From Pseudorhodobacter sp. MZDSW-24AT (lineage in GTDB: Bacteria > Pseudomonadota > Alphaproteobacteria > Rhodobacterales > Rhodobacteraceae): a stretch of DNA of 64,000 nt. The position numbers and the translations under genes were made by a program. The stretch is taken from NCBI RefSeq assembly GCF_002794355.1, contig NZ_PGOI01000008.1, positions 710,399 to 774,398 of the forward strand, written 5' to 3'. Below are positions 9,131 through 17,326 of the stretch, one piece after another (within the stretch, counting starts at the first letter, position 1; every line of letters begins with the position of its first letter). Below the pieces are notes generated by a model. It was not told where the DNA came from. It did no database searches and worked only from the letters and a program-made list of their open reading frames with translations.

Positions 9131-10153
9131 TTATTGTGCGACTTGGCTGTTCCAGCCGGACAGCCAGCTGTCACGGTTCTCCAGCAACGTCTGCGCTGGC
9201 AGGAACTGAATGGCCGCCGCCATCTCTTCGCCATAGGACAGGCCTTCGGCAATCTCGTCCGATACGCTGACTTGCGTGTTCACCGGGCTGTCCACCTGCA
9301 TTTCGGCCAGCTTTTGCTGCACTTCGGTTGACAGCCAGTAATCGGCGAAGGCATGCGCCAGATCGGCGTTCTGGCTGCCCGCGACCAGCGACAGCACGTT
9401 CATGCCGCCCGCCTGGCCTTCTTTGGGGCTGGCCCAGCGCGCGGTCGGCACCGTCTTGGCAAGGTTTGCCCAGCCAAAGCGCCCGATCACCGAGGCCGCG
9501 ATTTCGCCCTGCTGCATCAGCTGCGGGATCTGGCTGCCCTTTTCGTAGAAGGTCACGATTTCGTCGCGGTTCTCGCCCACCAGCGCAATCGCCTTGGCAA
9601 AGGTCGGATCATCCGATCCAAGCGCGCGCTCGATCATATACAGCGTGATCGGGCCTTGGGTGGTGGCAATGTTGGGCAAGGCCACCTGCCCGCTCATCTT
9701 GTCGCCAAAGAGATCCAGCCAGCTGTCGACTCCATCAATCACCGCCGAGTCGTAAACGATCGAGCTGCCATAGAAGGTATAGGCGATGGCCAGATTGCCC
9801 CCCACCGGATCGCGGGCAAAATCATAGATGTTGGCAAGGTTCGGCACCTGCGCAGGGTCGAACGGAGTCAGCAGATCCTTGCGCGACGCATCCAGCGCAT
9901 TGGCATCGGAAAAGGCGATCAGATCGATCAGCGGCGCGGCAGCATTGGCCTCCAGCTTGGCCAGACGATCCGCCGAGTTCCCGCTTTCGATCACCAGCTT
10001 GCAGCCGCATTGCGCCTCGAACGGGGCATAAAGCGCGTCACGATAGGCATCCTGCGACACCCCGTAAACCGAGATGGTCAGCGTGCGGTCCTGCGCTTGC
10101 GCGGCAGAGACAAAGGCCAGCAGGCTGGCAGCGGTCAGAAGTGTGGCTTTCAT
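9131..10153 (-). CDS. Periplasmic substrate-binding protein of the Pot-type ABC importer
   Basis: A 340-residue exported protein with a clean Sec signal peptide (MKATLLTAASLLAFVSAAQA, cleavage about residue 20). The mature part begins DRTLTISVYGVSQD and resembles family 1/8 binding proteins of the PotD/PotF and iron-type class (FEAQCGCKLVIESGNSADRL, DPVGGNLAIAYTFYGSSIVYD). It would deliver the ligand to the two permeases. Because the operon ends in nucleoside hydrolase and adenine deaminase, a nucleoside or nucleoside-like ligand is more likely than a polyamine, but this is inference. Its ATG overlaps the LacI stop by four bases. Confidence 0.85.
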   Translation of the reverse strand: MKATLLTAASLLAFVSAAQAQDRTLTISVYGVSQDAYRDALYAPFEAQCGCKLVIESGNSADRLAKLEANAAAPLIDLIAFSDANALDASRKDLLTPFDPAQVPNLANIYDFARDPVGGNLAIAYTFYGSSIVYDSAVIDGVDSWLDLFGDKMSGQVALPNIATTQGPITLYMIERALGSDDPTFAKAIALVGENRDEIVTFYEKGSQIPQLMQQGEIAASVIGRFGWANLAKTVPTARWASPKEGQAGGMNVLSLVAGSQNADLAHAFADYWLSTEVQQKLAEMQVDSPVNTQVSVSDEIAEGLSYGEEMAAAIQFLPAQTLLENRDSWLSGWNSQVAQ

Positions 10154-11163
10154 GGGCTTATCCTGTTCAGGAGGGGGGAAGGGAAAGGGGCCGTCGACTC
10201 GCGCAATTCCAGCGCAACGGGAACAAGGCCCGGCGGCACGGTGTCATTTGCAGCATAGGCCAGTGCACGCTCGGCCACGCTGTCCAAGTCCTGCCGGACC
10301 GTGGTCAACCGGGGCGTTGTGATCTGGCCCCAGATCGTGTTGTCAAAGCCGGTGATCGAGATTTGGCCCGGCACCGGAACCCCGCGCGCCACCAGCGCCG
10401 ACAAGGCCCCCACCGCCAGCGCGTCATAAGTGGCGGCAATCGCCGTCACCGCCCCCACGTGCCAGTCGGTGAAATGCGCCCGCGCCACTTCAAGCCGGTT
10501 GGGCAGCGTCAGCGAATGCACAGTCACACCCGCTGCGGCAAAAACTTCCGTCAGGCCCGCCACCCGGGCATCGTTCACGCGTGAGGCATCCCGCCCTGTC
10601 GGATCACTTGGCGCGCTCAACACCAAGACCTCGCGATGCCCCAGCCCGATCAGGTGCCGCGCGATCTGCCGCCCGCCGTCACGATGATCCGAGGCCACCG
10701 CATTCAGCGGGTTGGTTTCGGCATCAATCACAACAAGCGGCTTGCTCAGCTTTGCGGGGTCAAGCTGAGACCCGCGCATCGGAATGACAACCAGCGCATC
10801 ACTGCCACGCGCCGCCAGATCAAGCAGATTGTGCTCTTGGATCTCGGGGTCGCCCATCGAATCCGCGACCATCAGCACCATGCCCCGCCGCCGTGCCGCC
10901 ATGGCAAAGGCTCGGGCGAATTCGGCAAACAGCGGCATCCGGAAATCCGGCAGCACAAGCCCGATCGTCGCACTACGCCCGGTGCGCAAGGCCCGCCCCA
11001 GCCGCGACGGCGCAAAGCTCAGCTCGGCCGCCTTGTCGAGCACGCGCTGCGTCAGCTCTGGCGAAAGCCGCCCGGTGCCGTTCAACGCATTCGACACCGT
11101 CGCCCGAGAAATGCCCAAGGCGTCGGCAATGTCTTGTTGCGAAGTCGGTCTGGAGCGGGTCAT
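10150..11163 (-). CDS. LacI-family regulator of the purine nucleoside operon
   Basis: A 337-residue LacI/GalR protein. Residues 8-55 form the helix-turn-helix and hinge (TSQQDIADALGISRATVSNALNGTGRLSPE), followed by a periplasmic-binding-protein-like sensor (TIGLVLPDFRMPLFAEF, SITGFDNTIWGQITTPRLTTVRQD). It is the first gene of the seven-gene operon and overlaps the binding-protein gene by four bases, so it is most likely an autoregulator of nucleoside import and salvage. Candidate effectors are purine bases or nucleosides (inference). A candidate operator lies 31 bases upstream. Confidence 0.9.
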   Translation of the reverse strand: MTRSRPTSQQDIADALGISRATVSNALNGTGRLSPELTQRVLDKAAELSFAPSRLGRALRTGRSATIGLVLPDFRMPLFAEFARAFAMAARRRGMVLMVADSMGDPEIQEHNLLDLAARGSDALVVIPMRGSQLDPAKLSKPLVVIDAETNPLNAVASDHRDGGRQIARHLIGLGHREVLVLSAPSDPTGRDASRVNDARVAGLTEVFAAAGVTVHSLTLPNRLEVARAHFTDWHVGAVTAIAATYDALAVGALSALVARGVPVPGQISITGFDNTIWGQITTPRLTTVRQDLDSVAERALAYAANDTVPPGLVPVALELRESTAPFPSPLLNRISP

Positions 11164-11193
11164 CCGAGGCTCGGTTTGGCTGGTTCCTCACTA

Positions 11194-11209
11194 GATTACA
11201 CGATTAATC
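11194..11209 (-). promoter_or_regulatory. Candidate LacI operator of the purine operon
   Basis: GATTACACGATTAATC contains the inverted half-sites GATTA and TAATC around a 6-base spacer, in an A/T-rich patch immediately upstream of the LacI start. Position and symmetry suit autoregulation; binding is inferred. Confidence 0.45.
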
Positions 11210-11486
11210 AAATCAAGCCATGCTCTTTCGCGATTTTTCAAATCCGATGCGCCCAAGGCTATGGAAGTGCCGCTTTTGCAGGCAGTGCGTGCGGGACTTG
11301 CCCTCTTCTCACGCAGCGTATCGATCAGCCTGCGCGGCGCCTGTGGTGATTCAGGGATTGATCAACAGCGCCGCAGCACGCGCTTGCGACGGCACACTGC
11401 AGATGGAACACATGCAAGGAGCGCGCGCACCTTGCCTTGCGCCCTATGGCCAACCGGGCAACCTCGGTAAGGTCATGCCGCGCCGT

Positions 11487-12155
11487 TCAGGCCTCATCTC
11501 CCATCGGAAACTCACGGCCGCGCATGCCCCGAATGCGGGCAGAGAGCGCCGCCTCAACATGCGCCCGCATGGCAGCTTCGGCCCCGGCCCCGTCGCGCAT
11601 CTGCAACGCCGCCAAAACAGCCGCATGTTCCGCAACAGCCGCGCGCGCGCGTTCGGGATCTGCCAAAGTGCTGGGCCCCAAGATCAGCAGGGTTCGTTGC
11701 AGCGCGCTCATCGACTTGATCAGAAACCTGTTGCGCGCCGTCTCTATCAGGGTGCGGTGAAAGACTCGGTTCACCTCGCGCGCCGCCGAGCCGACGGAAA
11801 TCACCTCCAGCTCCGCATTCAGCGCCGCCAGTTCCGCCAGCTCGACATCCGAAGCCGCCCGCGCCGCAAGCCGCGCGGCCGTGCCCTCCAGCACGGCCCG
11901 CATCTCATAAAGCTCCACCACCTCGGCGTGGTCAAGGCTGCGGATCGTGGCCCCCTGACGGGGCAGGTGCATGACAAGCCCATCTGTCTCCAGCTGCCGG
12001 ATCGCCTCGCGCACCGGGGTGCGGCTGATGCCAAGCCGCTCGGCAAGCTCTGTCTCCCGGAGCCGCGCACCGGGCGCGAGGGTTCCGTTGCGGATCTCCT
12101 CCAGAAGGCGGCGATAGGCTCCCTGCCCTTGTGGAATTTCAGTGTCCTCGGCCAT
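11487..12155 (-). CDS. GntR-family (FadR/FCD) transcriptional regulator
   Basis: A 222-residue regulator. The N-terminal winged helix contains AYRRLLEEIRNGTLAPGARL and the near-invariant LAERLGISRTPVREAIRQLE (about 40-60). The C-terminal helical FCD effector domain begins YEMRAVLEGTAARLAA. The start at 12155 (MAEDTEIPQGQG) is chosen because everything further upstream lies in the divergent promoter and reaches into the neighbouring gene. It is divergent from the AbrB-type gene at 12228 and probably controls it. Confidence 0.88.
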   Translation of the reverse strand: MAEDTEIPQGQGAYRRLLEEIRNGTLAPGARLRETELAERLGISRTPVREAIRQLETDGLVMHLPRQGATIRSLDHAEVVELYEMRAVLEGTAARLAARAASDVELAELAALNAELEVISVGSAAREVNRVFHRTLIETARNRFLIKSMSALQRTLLILGPSTLADPERARAAVAEHAAVLAALQMRDGAGAEAAMRAHVEAALSARIRGMRGREFPMGDEA

Positions 12156-12187
12156 CCATCGACTCACTTGCACAGAATGTATGCTGA

Positions 12188-12195
12188 TGTATACA
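12188..12195. promoter_or_regulatory. Candidate GntR operator in the divergent promoter
   Basis: TGTATACA is a perfect 8-base palindrome midway between the GntR and AbrB-type starts, flanked by related GTAT and GGATAC elements. GntR/FCD regulators often bind GTATAC-like or TNGTNNNACNA sites, so this is a plausible shared operator. Confidence 0.4.
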
Positions 12196-12227
12196 GTTGG
12201 ATACGATTGCAGACAAGGACGCGGCTC

Positions 12228-13277
12228 ATGCGCCTGCCACCCCTCCCAGACCTGATGACACGCCGCGTGGCAACCTTCGGCCTCGCGCTGCTTGGGGCTG
12301 GCGTCTTCCATCTTCTTGGCCTGCCCCTGCCCTTCTTGTTCGGGCCGATGACAGCCTGCCTGATCGCCGCGCTTGCGGGCGCGCCCTTGAGGGGAATGGG
12401 CACCCTATCCACGCTGGCCCGCACCATCCTTGGGGTGGCGGTCGGTGCATCCATCACCCCTGATGTGGTGGCGCGCATTCCGCAAATGGCGGGCAGTGTC
12501 GCGTTAGTGCCGCTCTATGTGGTGATCATCGGGCTTGTCGGCGTGCCCTTCTTTCGCCGCCTTGGCTATGACCCGGTCACAGCGTGGTATGCCGCGATGC
12601 CCGGCGGGTTGCAGGATATGGTGGCCTTCGGGACAGAAGCCGGGGGGGACACGCGCGCCTTGGCGCTGATTCACGCCACCCGGGTGCTTATCATCGTCTC
12701 GCTGGCGCCGCTGATCTTGACTGGCCTCTATGGCTCCAGCCTGACCGGGGCCTTGGGGGCGCCCACACTGGACCTGCCCGTGGGAGAGCTGTGCCTGATG
12801 GGCGCCGCCGCCGTGATCGGCTGGAAAGGGGCCGAGTGCATCGGCCTCTTCGGGGCCTCGATCCTTGGCCCCATGATCGTGACAGCCGCCTTGTCGCTCT
12901 CTGGGCTGATCCATAGCCGCCCCCCCGCCGAGGCCATTCTGGCAGCACAACTCTTCATCGGGCTGGGGATTGGGGTGCATTATGTGGGGGTGACCTTCCG
13001 CGAACTGCGCAGCTTCATCTTGTCGGGCCTTGCCTTTGTGGGGGTTCTTGCGGCTTTGGCGGCGCTCTTCACCGAAGCGGTCACGCTGAGCGGGCTGGCA
13101 CAGCCGGTCGAAGGCTTCCTCGCGTTCGCGCCCGGTGGACAGGCGGAGATGACCGTGCTGGCACTGGTCGCGGGGGCAGATCTGGGGTTTGTCATCCTGC
13201 ATCACCTGACGCGGATGGTCGTGGTGATCCTTGGCGCACCGATTGCCGCACGGGCCTTGCGCGTGCGCCGCCCCTGA
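12228..13277 (+). CDS. AbrB-family integral membrane protein (putative transporter)
   Basis: A 349-residue protein with about ten hydrophobic segments in two similar halves, each with a glycine/proline-rich stretch (FLFGPMTACLIAALAGAPL, FGASILGPMIVTAALSLSG). This is the pattern of the AbrB/'ammonia monooxygenase' duplicated membrane family. Despite the old name there is no monooxygenase chemistry in it; the family is thought to be transporters of unknown substrate. The ATG at 12228 follows a weak AAGGA. Longer in-frame reading to 11220 is antisense to the GntR gene and rejected. The divergent GntR gene suggests substrate-induced expression. Confidence 0.85.
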   Translation: MRLPPLPDLMTRRVATFGLALLGAGVFHLLGLPLPFLFGPMTACLIAALAGAPLRGMGTLSTLARTILGVAVGASITPDVVARIPQMAGSVALVPLYVVIIGLVGVPFFRRLGYDPVTAWYAAMPGGLQDMVAFGTEAGGDTRALALIHATRVLIIVSLAPLILTGLYGSSLTGALGAPTLDLPVGELCLMGAAAVIGWKGAECIGLFGASILGPMIVTAALSLSGLIHSRPPAEAILAAQLFIGLGIGVHYVGVTFRELRSFILSGLAFVGVLAALAALFTEAVTLSGLAQPVEGFLAFAPGGQAEMTVLALVAGADLGFVILHHLTRMVVVILGAPIAARALRVRRP

Positions 13278-14010
13278 GGGGTGACAAGATGGATCGGCCG
13301 TCCCGCAACGACGGCAGACCATCGGAAAGAACGTTGCGCGACAGCATCTCAGCGGCAGGATCGCCCCCACCGCCTAAGCCGCCATAGAAAGGGTGCGCAG
13401 CCCACATAGGATCGGAACACGCGTCAGGGAAGCGATGATGATGCCGCCGGTGAGGATCTGAAAGGACCCGCCGTCAACCTGCACCGCTTGATGACGAAAC
13501 GTCTCGGCCTGCGGCGTTGGCATACTCGCGCCAACTGCGCGGGGCGCGCTCAGCCAAAGCGCTTCATCAGCCCCCAATCCCCCCGCGCGCCCGCAGGCCA
13601 TGAAGAACGGCGGCCGCCCTCTCAGCGCCCGTCGCGCCTCAGGGCTGAAGGATCAGTCCGGCCAAGCTTGACGACGTGTTCGGCTGCCAACATGCAGGAC
13701 ATGTTCGCACGCCCTCTGGCGGGATCGACCTGACCCGATCAAACAAGGCCTGCGCCAGTGACCCCCGGTCAGCCGACGATCATCGCCCAAAACGGCATTG
13801 GCCCTTGCCGGACAGTCTGGGTCACTCCTCATAGCCTCAAACGCCTGCCGACTGGCCGTGACAGTTCGCGGCAGAGAGGCCAAGGATCATCTGTCCATCC
13901 GGCGTGGCGCGGGCGGCGAGCAGGGTCGCGCCCTTGCTTGGGGCCGCCACAGGGCTCGGTCACCGCCCCCCACCGGGGAGCCCGGCAGATGTGTAGCAAA
14001 CAGGCGGTTC
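13278..14010. other. Decayed region without a recognisable intact gene
   Basis: About 730 bases between the AbrB-type gene and a kinase fragment. Open frames on both strands are short, none has a ribosome site with family resemblance, and composition drifts from coding-like to random. Together with the neighbouring kinase remnant it looks like a degraded gene or genes. A weak GCCGTC/GACGGC stem at 13297-13315 follows the AbrB-type stop. Confidence 0.45.
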
Positions 14011-14201
14011 AACGCGGATGGCCCGATCTTCCGCCAGACCTGCGCGAACGGACCTTTGATCGCTTCCGTCATGGGGATGAAGATCAAGAGCTTGGCCGTG
14101 GTTTCCGACTCGCCCTCGTCAAGAACGTGGCTGCGGCCCATGATGGCGCTGCACGGCGCTTGCACGGGCCGCGCGGTCTGACAGTGGCGCCGCCCTGCTC
14201 G
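14011..14201 (+). pseudogene. Fragment of a sensor histidine kinase ATPase domain
   Basis: From 14025 the plus strand reads DLPPDLRERTFDRFRHGDED, then GRGFRLALVKNVAAAHDG. This is the end of a HATPase_c domain: the F box (RERxFDRF), a G2-like box where GxGLGLALV has become GRGFRLALV, and the following AAHxG. Just upstream, NADGP (the D-x-G of the G1 box) is in another frame, so a frameshift sits at about 14025. The dimerisation and sensor regions and a proper stop are absent. It is a broken remnant with no expected function. Confidence 0.7.
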
Positions 14202-14218
14202 CCCTTCTCTTTTGATCA

Positions 14219-14248
14219 GGGTGACGACCGGTGTCTTGGCCGTCACCC
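14219..14248 (-). terminator. Stem-loop after the epimerase gene
   Basis: GGGTGACG and CGTCACCC form a perfect 8-bp stem with a 14-base loop, 25 bases beyond the stop of the minus-strand epimerase gene, the last gene of its operon. No T run follows, so intrinsic termination is uncertain. Confidence 0.4.
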
Positions 14249-14272
14249 CCGCCAAAAGGCTCTGGCGCCGCT

Positions 14273-15481
14273 TCATCCAAGCGAGATCAGTGCCGCCTGA
14301 ACCGAATGGTAGATGTCGGGCTTTCCCTTGAAAAGACGATCCGTTGGGCGCAGCGCGTCATCCAGTTCCGGGAACCAGCCGCCGTGGTCATGGTCAATCA
14401 GGTGATCTTTGGCGAAAGTCCAAAGCCGCCGATACCAGTCTTCATCCTCTGCGCGTCCGTCAAAATCTTGCAGGGTTGCCATCGCCCCAATGGCTTCCGT
14501 GACCGGCCACCAATACAGCGCAGGTCTCGACACCTTCCCATCCGTCCCCAAGGTATAGGCAAATCCACCAGACGGCTTCCAAGCATCGGTCAGTGCTTGG
14601 GCGATCAGGCGGCGCGCCCGATCTGGCGCATCCGTCTCTGGGCGCCCGGCGAGATCCCAATGCTGCAACAGCAAACGGCCCAGCTCGAACGAATGCCCCG
14701 GCGTACTCCCCGAAGGGCGAAACATCGGATTTCCGCTATACTCAGGATCAACGCTCCAATCGCTGCGATAATGCTCAGGCAAGCGCCAGTTATAGGCCGG
14801 AGCAATTTTCTGCGTGAAAAACGCAAGGATCCGCCCGGCGCGCTCCAGAAAGCGGGGTTGGCCGGTGGCCTCAAAGGCGGCCAACAGGGCTTCCGCCCCG
14901 TGCATATTGGCATTCATCCCGCGATAGCTCGAAAAAGGCGTCCAGTCTTGGGCAAATTCATCCCGCAAAAGCCCCGCCTCCTCGTCCCAGAAATGGCGGT
15001 CGATAACAGAGTCGACATCTGCAAGGAGCTTGGCCGCATCCGGGTGACCCGCTTTGAGGGCGCTTGCCGCCGCGAGTAGAACAAACATATGGCCATAGGC
15101 AAGCTTGGTGGCATCCGCGGCACCGCCATCAGGGGCCACAGACCAGACATACCCCCCGTGCGCGGCGTCACGATGACCCGACCACAAAAACGCCATCCCC
15201 GCATCGACTATCGGCAGGCAGTCGGGTTCCCCCCAAAGATGGCCCAGCGCGTAGGAATGCACCAAACGTGTCGTCGTGTGCAATTCTTGCGGCCCCCCGG
15301 CCATCGGCGCTCCCGCCACATCCAGAATGTCAAATCGCCCATCCGCGCGCAAACTGCGCCGAAAGAACGCGAATTGGGCGCGGGCTTCCGCAGCCAACCA
15401 GTCGCGGTGAAGCGCATCGCTGCGCCAGTTGCCTTGGGCATCGGAGGAGGCAAGGGGGCCATGTGGCATCAGTCGATCCAT
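14273..15481 (-). CDS. AGE-family sugar epimerase/isomerase
   Basis: A 402-residue protein of the N-acylglucosamine 2-epimerase superfamily, an (alpha/alpha)6 barrel. Visible family blocks are LHTTTRLVHSYALGHLWG, DPDHGGY-like HGGYVWSV, YGHMFVLLAAASALKAG, SSYRGMNANMHGAEALLAAF (the RxNxNMHxxEA active-site block), GSTPGHSFELGRLLLQHW (catalytic His of PGHxFE) and DHGGWFPELD near the end. Family members interconvert aldose/ketose sugars such as mannose-fructose, cellobiose or sulfoquinovose. Here it is the last gene of a TRAP, DUF2264, epimerase operon, so it probably handles a sugar released from an imported uronate-containing saccharide. Exact substrate not determinable. Confidence 0.87.
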   Translation of the reverse strand: MDRLMPHGPLASSDAQGNWRSDALHRDWLAAEARAQFAFFRRSLRADGRFDILDVAGAPMAGGPQELHTTTRLVHSYALGHLWGEPDCLPIVDAGMAFLWSGHRDAAHGGYVWSVAPDGGAADATKLAYGHMFVLLAAASALKAGHPDAAKLLADVDSVIDRHFWDEEAGLLRDEFAQDWTPFSSYRGMNANMHGAEALLAAFEATGQPRFLERAGRILAFFTQKIAPAYNWRLPEHYRSDWSVDPEYSGNPMFRPSGSTPGHSFELGRLLLQHWDLAGRPETDAPDRARRLIAQALTDAWKPSGGFAYTLGTDGKVSRPALYWWPVTEAIGAMATLQDFDGRAEDEDWYRRLWTFAKDHLIDHDHGGWFPELDDALRPTDRLFKGKPDIYHSVQAALISLG

Positions 15482-15490
15482 TCCAGTCAG

Positions 15491-17326
15491 TCAGATGTCA
15501 GGGGTGCCGGTCAGCGCCAACACGGTTTTCCAATCGTGCCGCTGGCCTGTGACCTTGGCAAGATGCGCAAGTGCGGCCTCTGGGTCCAGCACCGAAAGGG
15601 GTGTGCCTGCCGCGCACCAACACAGCAGCACGCTTGTGCCCGCTTCGATGCGCCCCAGCAGCTGCGGCACCCAAACACACGCATGACCCAAATTTGTATT
15701 CGCCTCCGGTGCGTGAATGCGCGCAGCCCGGGTGCCGCCCAGATCAACGATCTGGCTCGTCGCGCTGTTGCCGACGCAGGCAGAGCCTTGCGTCAAGCTC
15801 TGGTGATCGGAAGTGCCATCATGGCGTGGAAGCGCAAAGCCGCCTTCGACCGTGTCAAGCGAAACAGGGGAGGTGATGACATGCCGGCGCAGGTGTCCGC
15901 CGCACCATGGCACCAGCCACGTCTCGACTCTGACATCGTCATAGGGCCACCAAACCGCATACACGGCTTGGGCCGACAGCTTGGCCGAATGACAGCCCCG
16001 CCGGGCCGTCCACGATCGCCCGTCACCTTGCACCCCCAAGGCGCTGTCCAGCGCGGCAACGTTCAAGGTCGCCCCCTTCCCCTCGACGCTGAACGGAAAG
16101 CGGGTCGAATAGGCAAACTTTGCGTATTTCTCGGCACCATGACGAAAAACCGCTGCCTCCTGCCCCGCAGCCAGCGCCACTGTCTGATCTGGCAGGCGCT
16201 GCAACAGAAATCCGGGAGCCGCCTGTGCCTCTGGCAAGGCTGGCGGCAGCGGCAGGCCGTCTGCGCTCCAGAACGGATGATCCACCGGCAAGGCCAAAGG
16301 TAGAAATGCCTTCAACGTCCAATAGGGCGAGCAGGCCGAATTGTAATCTTCCCCGATGAACGGGCTGGGATAGCCATAGCCCACCGACAGAACGCCATCC
16401 CTGTCTGCGATAGGCTGGCGGCACCAATGATTGAGATGCCGCAGCACAAGGCCCCTCAACACGCCCCATGGCAGCACGGGCACATCGCGTTCTGCCAAAG
16501 CATATGCCCCAAAGAACGCCGCCATGCCAAAGCGATATGTCATCGAACGACCATAGGCCAGACCACGCCCTTCGGCATCGAACCACGCCGCGAACTGGGG
16601 CGCGAAAAGCCGCGCGCGGGTCAAAGCCTCTTCGGTGCCGGGTTCGCTGGCATAGCGGTGCAGCAAAAGCGCATAGGTATGAAAGGCAAAGCCTGTGTAA
16701 TGGTCGACGCGGCGGCCCGGCCCATCCCGATACCACCCCTCTCGCAGATACAGCGCCTCCAACGCAGCGCGATAGCCATCGCCTCCGGCGTCGGGCACAG
16801 TCTCGCCCACCTGTCGCAGTCCTGCCTCAACCAGCAATCGGAAATACATCCAGTTGTTGGCAGAGTGCTCCTGTGCGCAGGCGTGCCGAAGATAGCGGGC
16901 AACAAGGCGTTTGGCCTCTGGCGCAAGAGGCTGCCAGATACGGTCCGGCACCGCGAGCAAGGCAAAGCCCACGGCGGCCATCTCAACCAACCGCTGATCC
17001 TTTGTGCCGGGCCAGCCCCAGAATTCCGGGTGCTCCGGGTCGCAGCCATGGGCCAGACCTTGGCGAAGCCTATCCCAGTCCAGCACGTCAAACCCACCCA
17101 TCGCGGCCGGAACGCCCCCCCAAAGACGGCGGGCGAACCCCTCCAAGCCGATGGCGGCACGGTCAAACGCCGCGCCAGCGGCAGACAACTCAACGCGCGC
17201 GCCACCCGGGCTCAGGTAGGCCTCCAAAGGCGCCAACAACCGGCACAGCGCCGCCGCCATATCGGCGCGCGTCTCGATCACCATTCCGGCCAGCGGATTC
17301 CACCCAAGGCCCGTCCGCGGTGTCAT
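15491..17326 (-). CDS. DUF2264 domain protein (putative polysaccharide-degradation enzyme)
   Basis: A 611-residue protein beginning MTPRTGLGWNPLAG at 17326, overlapping the TRAP permease stop by four bases. The N-terminal 360 residues are rich in alpha helices with aromatic-rich blocks (NNWMYFRLLVEAGLRQVG, WYRDGPGRRVDHYTGFAFHTYAL, GEDYNSACSPYWTLKAFLPLAL) characteristic of DUF2264; the remainder is beta-rich. DUF2264 proteins are found in pectin, rhamnogalacturonan and other uronate-polymer loci, and their fold recalls (alpha/alpha)-barrel lyases or hydrolases. No signal peptide is present, so it should act in the cytoplasm on an imported oligosaccharide. The family call is good; the reaction is unknown to me. 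Confidence 0.82.
   Translation of the reverse strand: MTPRTGLGWNPLAGMVIETRADMAAALCRLLAPLEAYLSPGGARVELSAAGAAFDRAAIGLEGFARRLWGGVPAAMGGFDVLDWDRLRQGLAHGCDPEHPEFWGWPGTKDQRLVEMAAVGFALLAVPDRIWQPLAPEAKRLVARYLRHACAQEHSANNWMYFRLLVEAGLRQVGETVPDAGGDGYRAALEALYLREGWYRDGPGRRVDHYTGFAFHTYALLLHRYASEPGTEEALTRARLFAPQFAAWFDAEGRGLAYGRSMTYRFGMAAFFGAYALAERDVPVLPWGVLRGLVLRHLNHWCRQPIADRDGVLSVGYGYPSPFIGEDYNSACSPYWTLKAFLPLALPVDHPFWSADGLPLPPALPEAQAAPGFLLQRLPDQTVALAAGQEAAVFRHGAEKYAKFAYSTRFPFSVEGKGATLNVAALDSALGVQGDGRSWTARRGCHSAKLSAQAVYAVWWPYDDVRVETWLVPWCGGHLRRHVITSPVSLDTVEGGFALPRHDGTSDHQSLTQGSACVGNSATSQIVDLGGTRAARIHAPEANTNLGHACVWVPQLLGRIEAGTSVLLCWCAAGTPLSVLDPEAALAHLAKVTGQRHDWKTVLALTGTPDI

Noticed and set aside
11220..12227. 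N-terminal extension of the AbrB-type gene
   Set aside because: The extension is antisense to the GntR gene and spans the divergent promoter; the membrane protein begins naturally at 12228.
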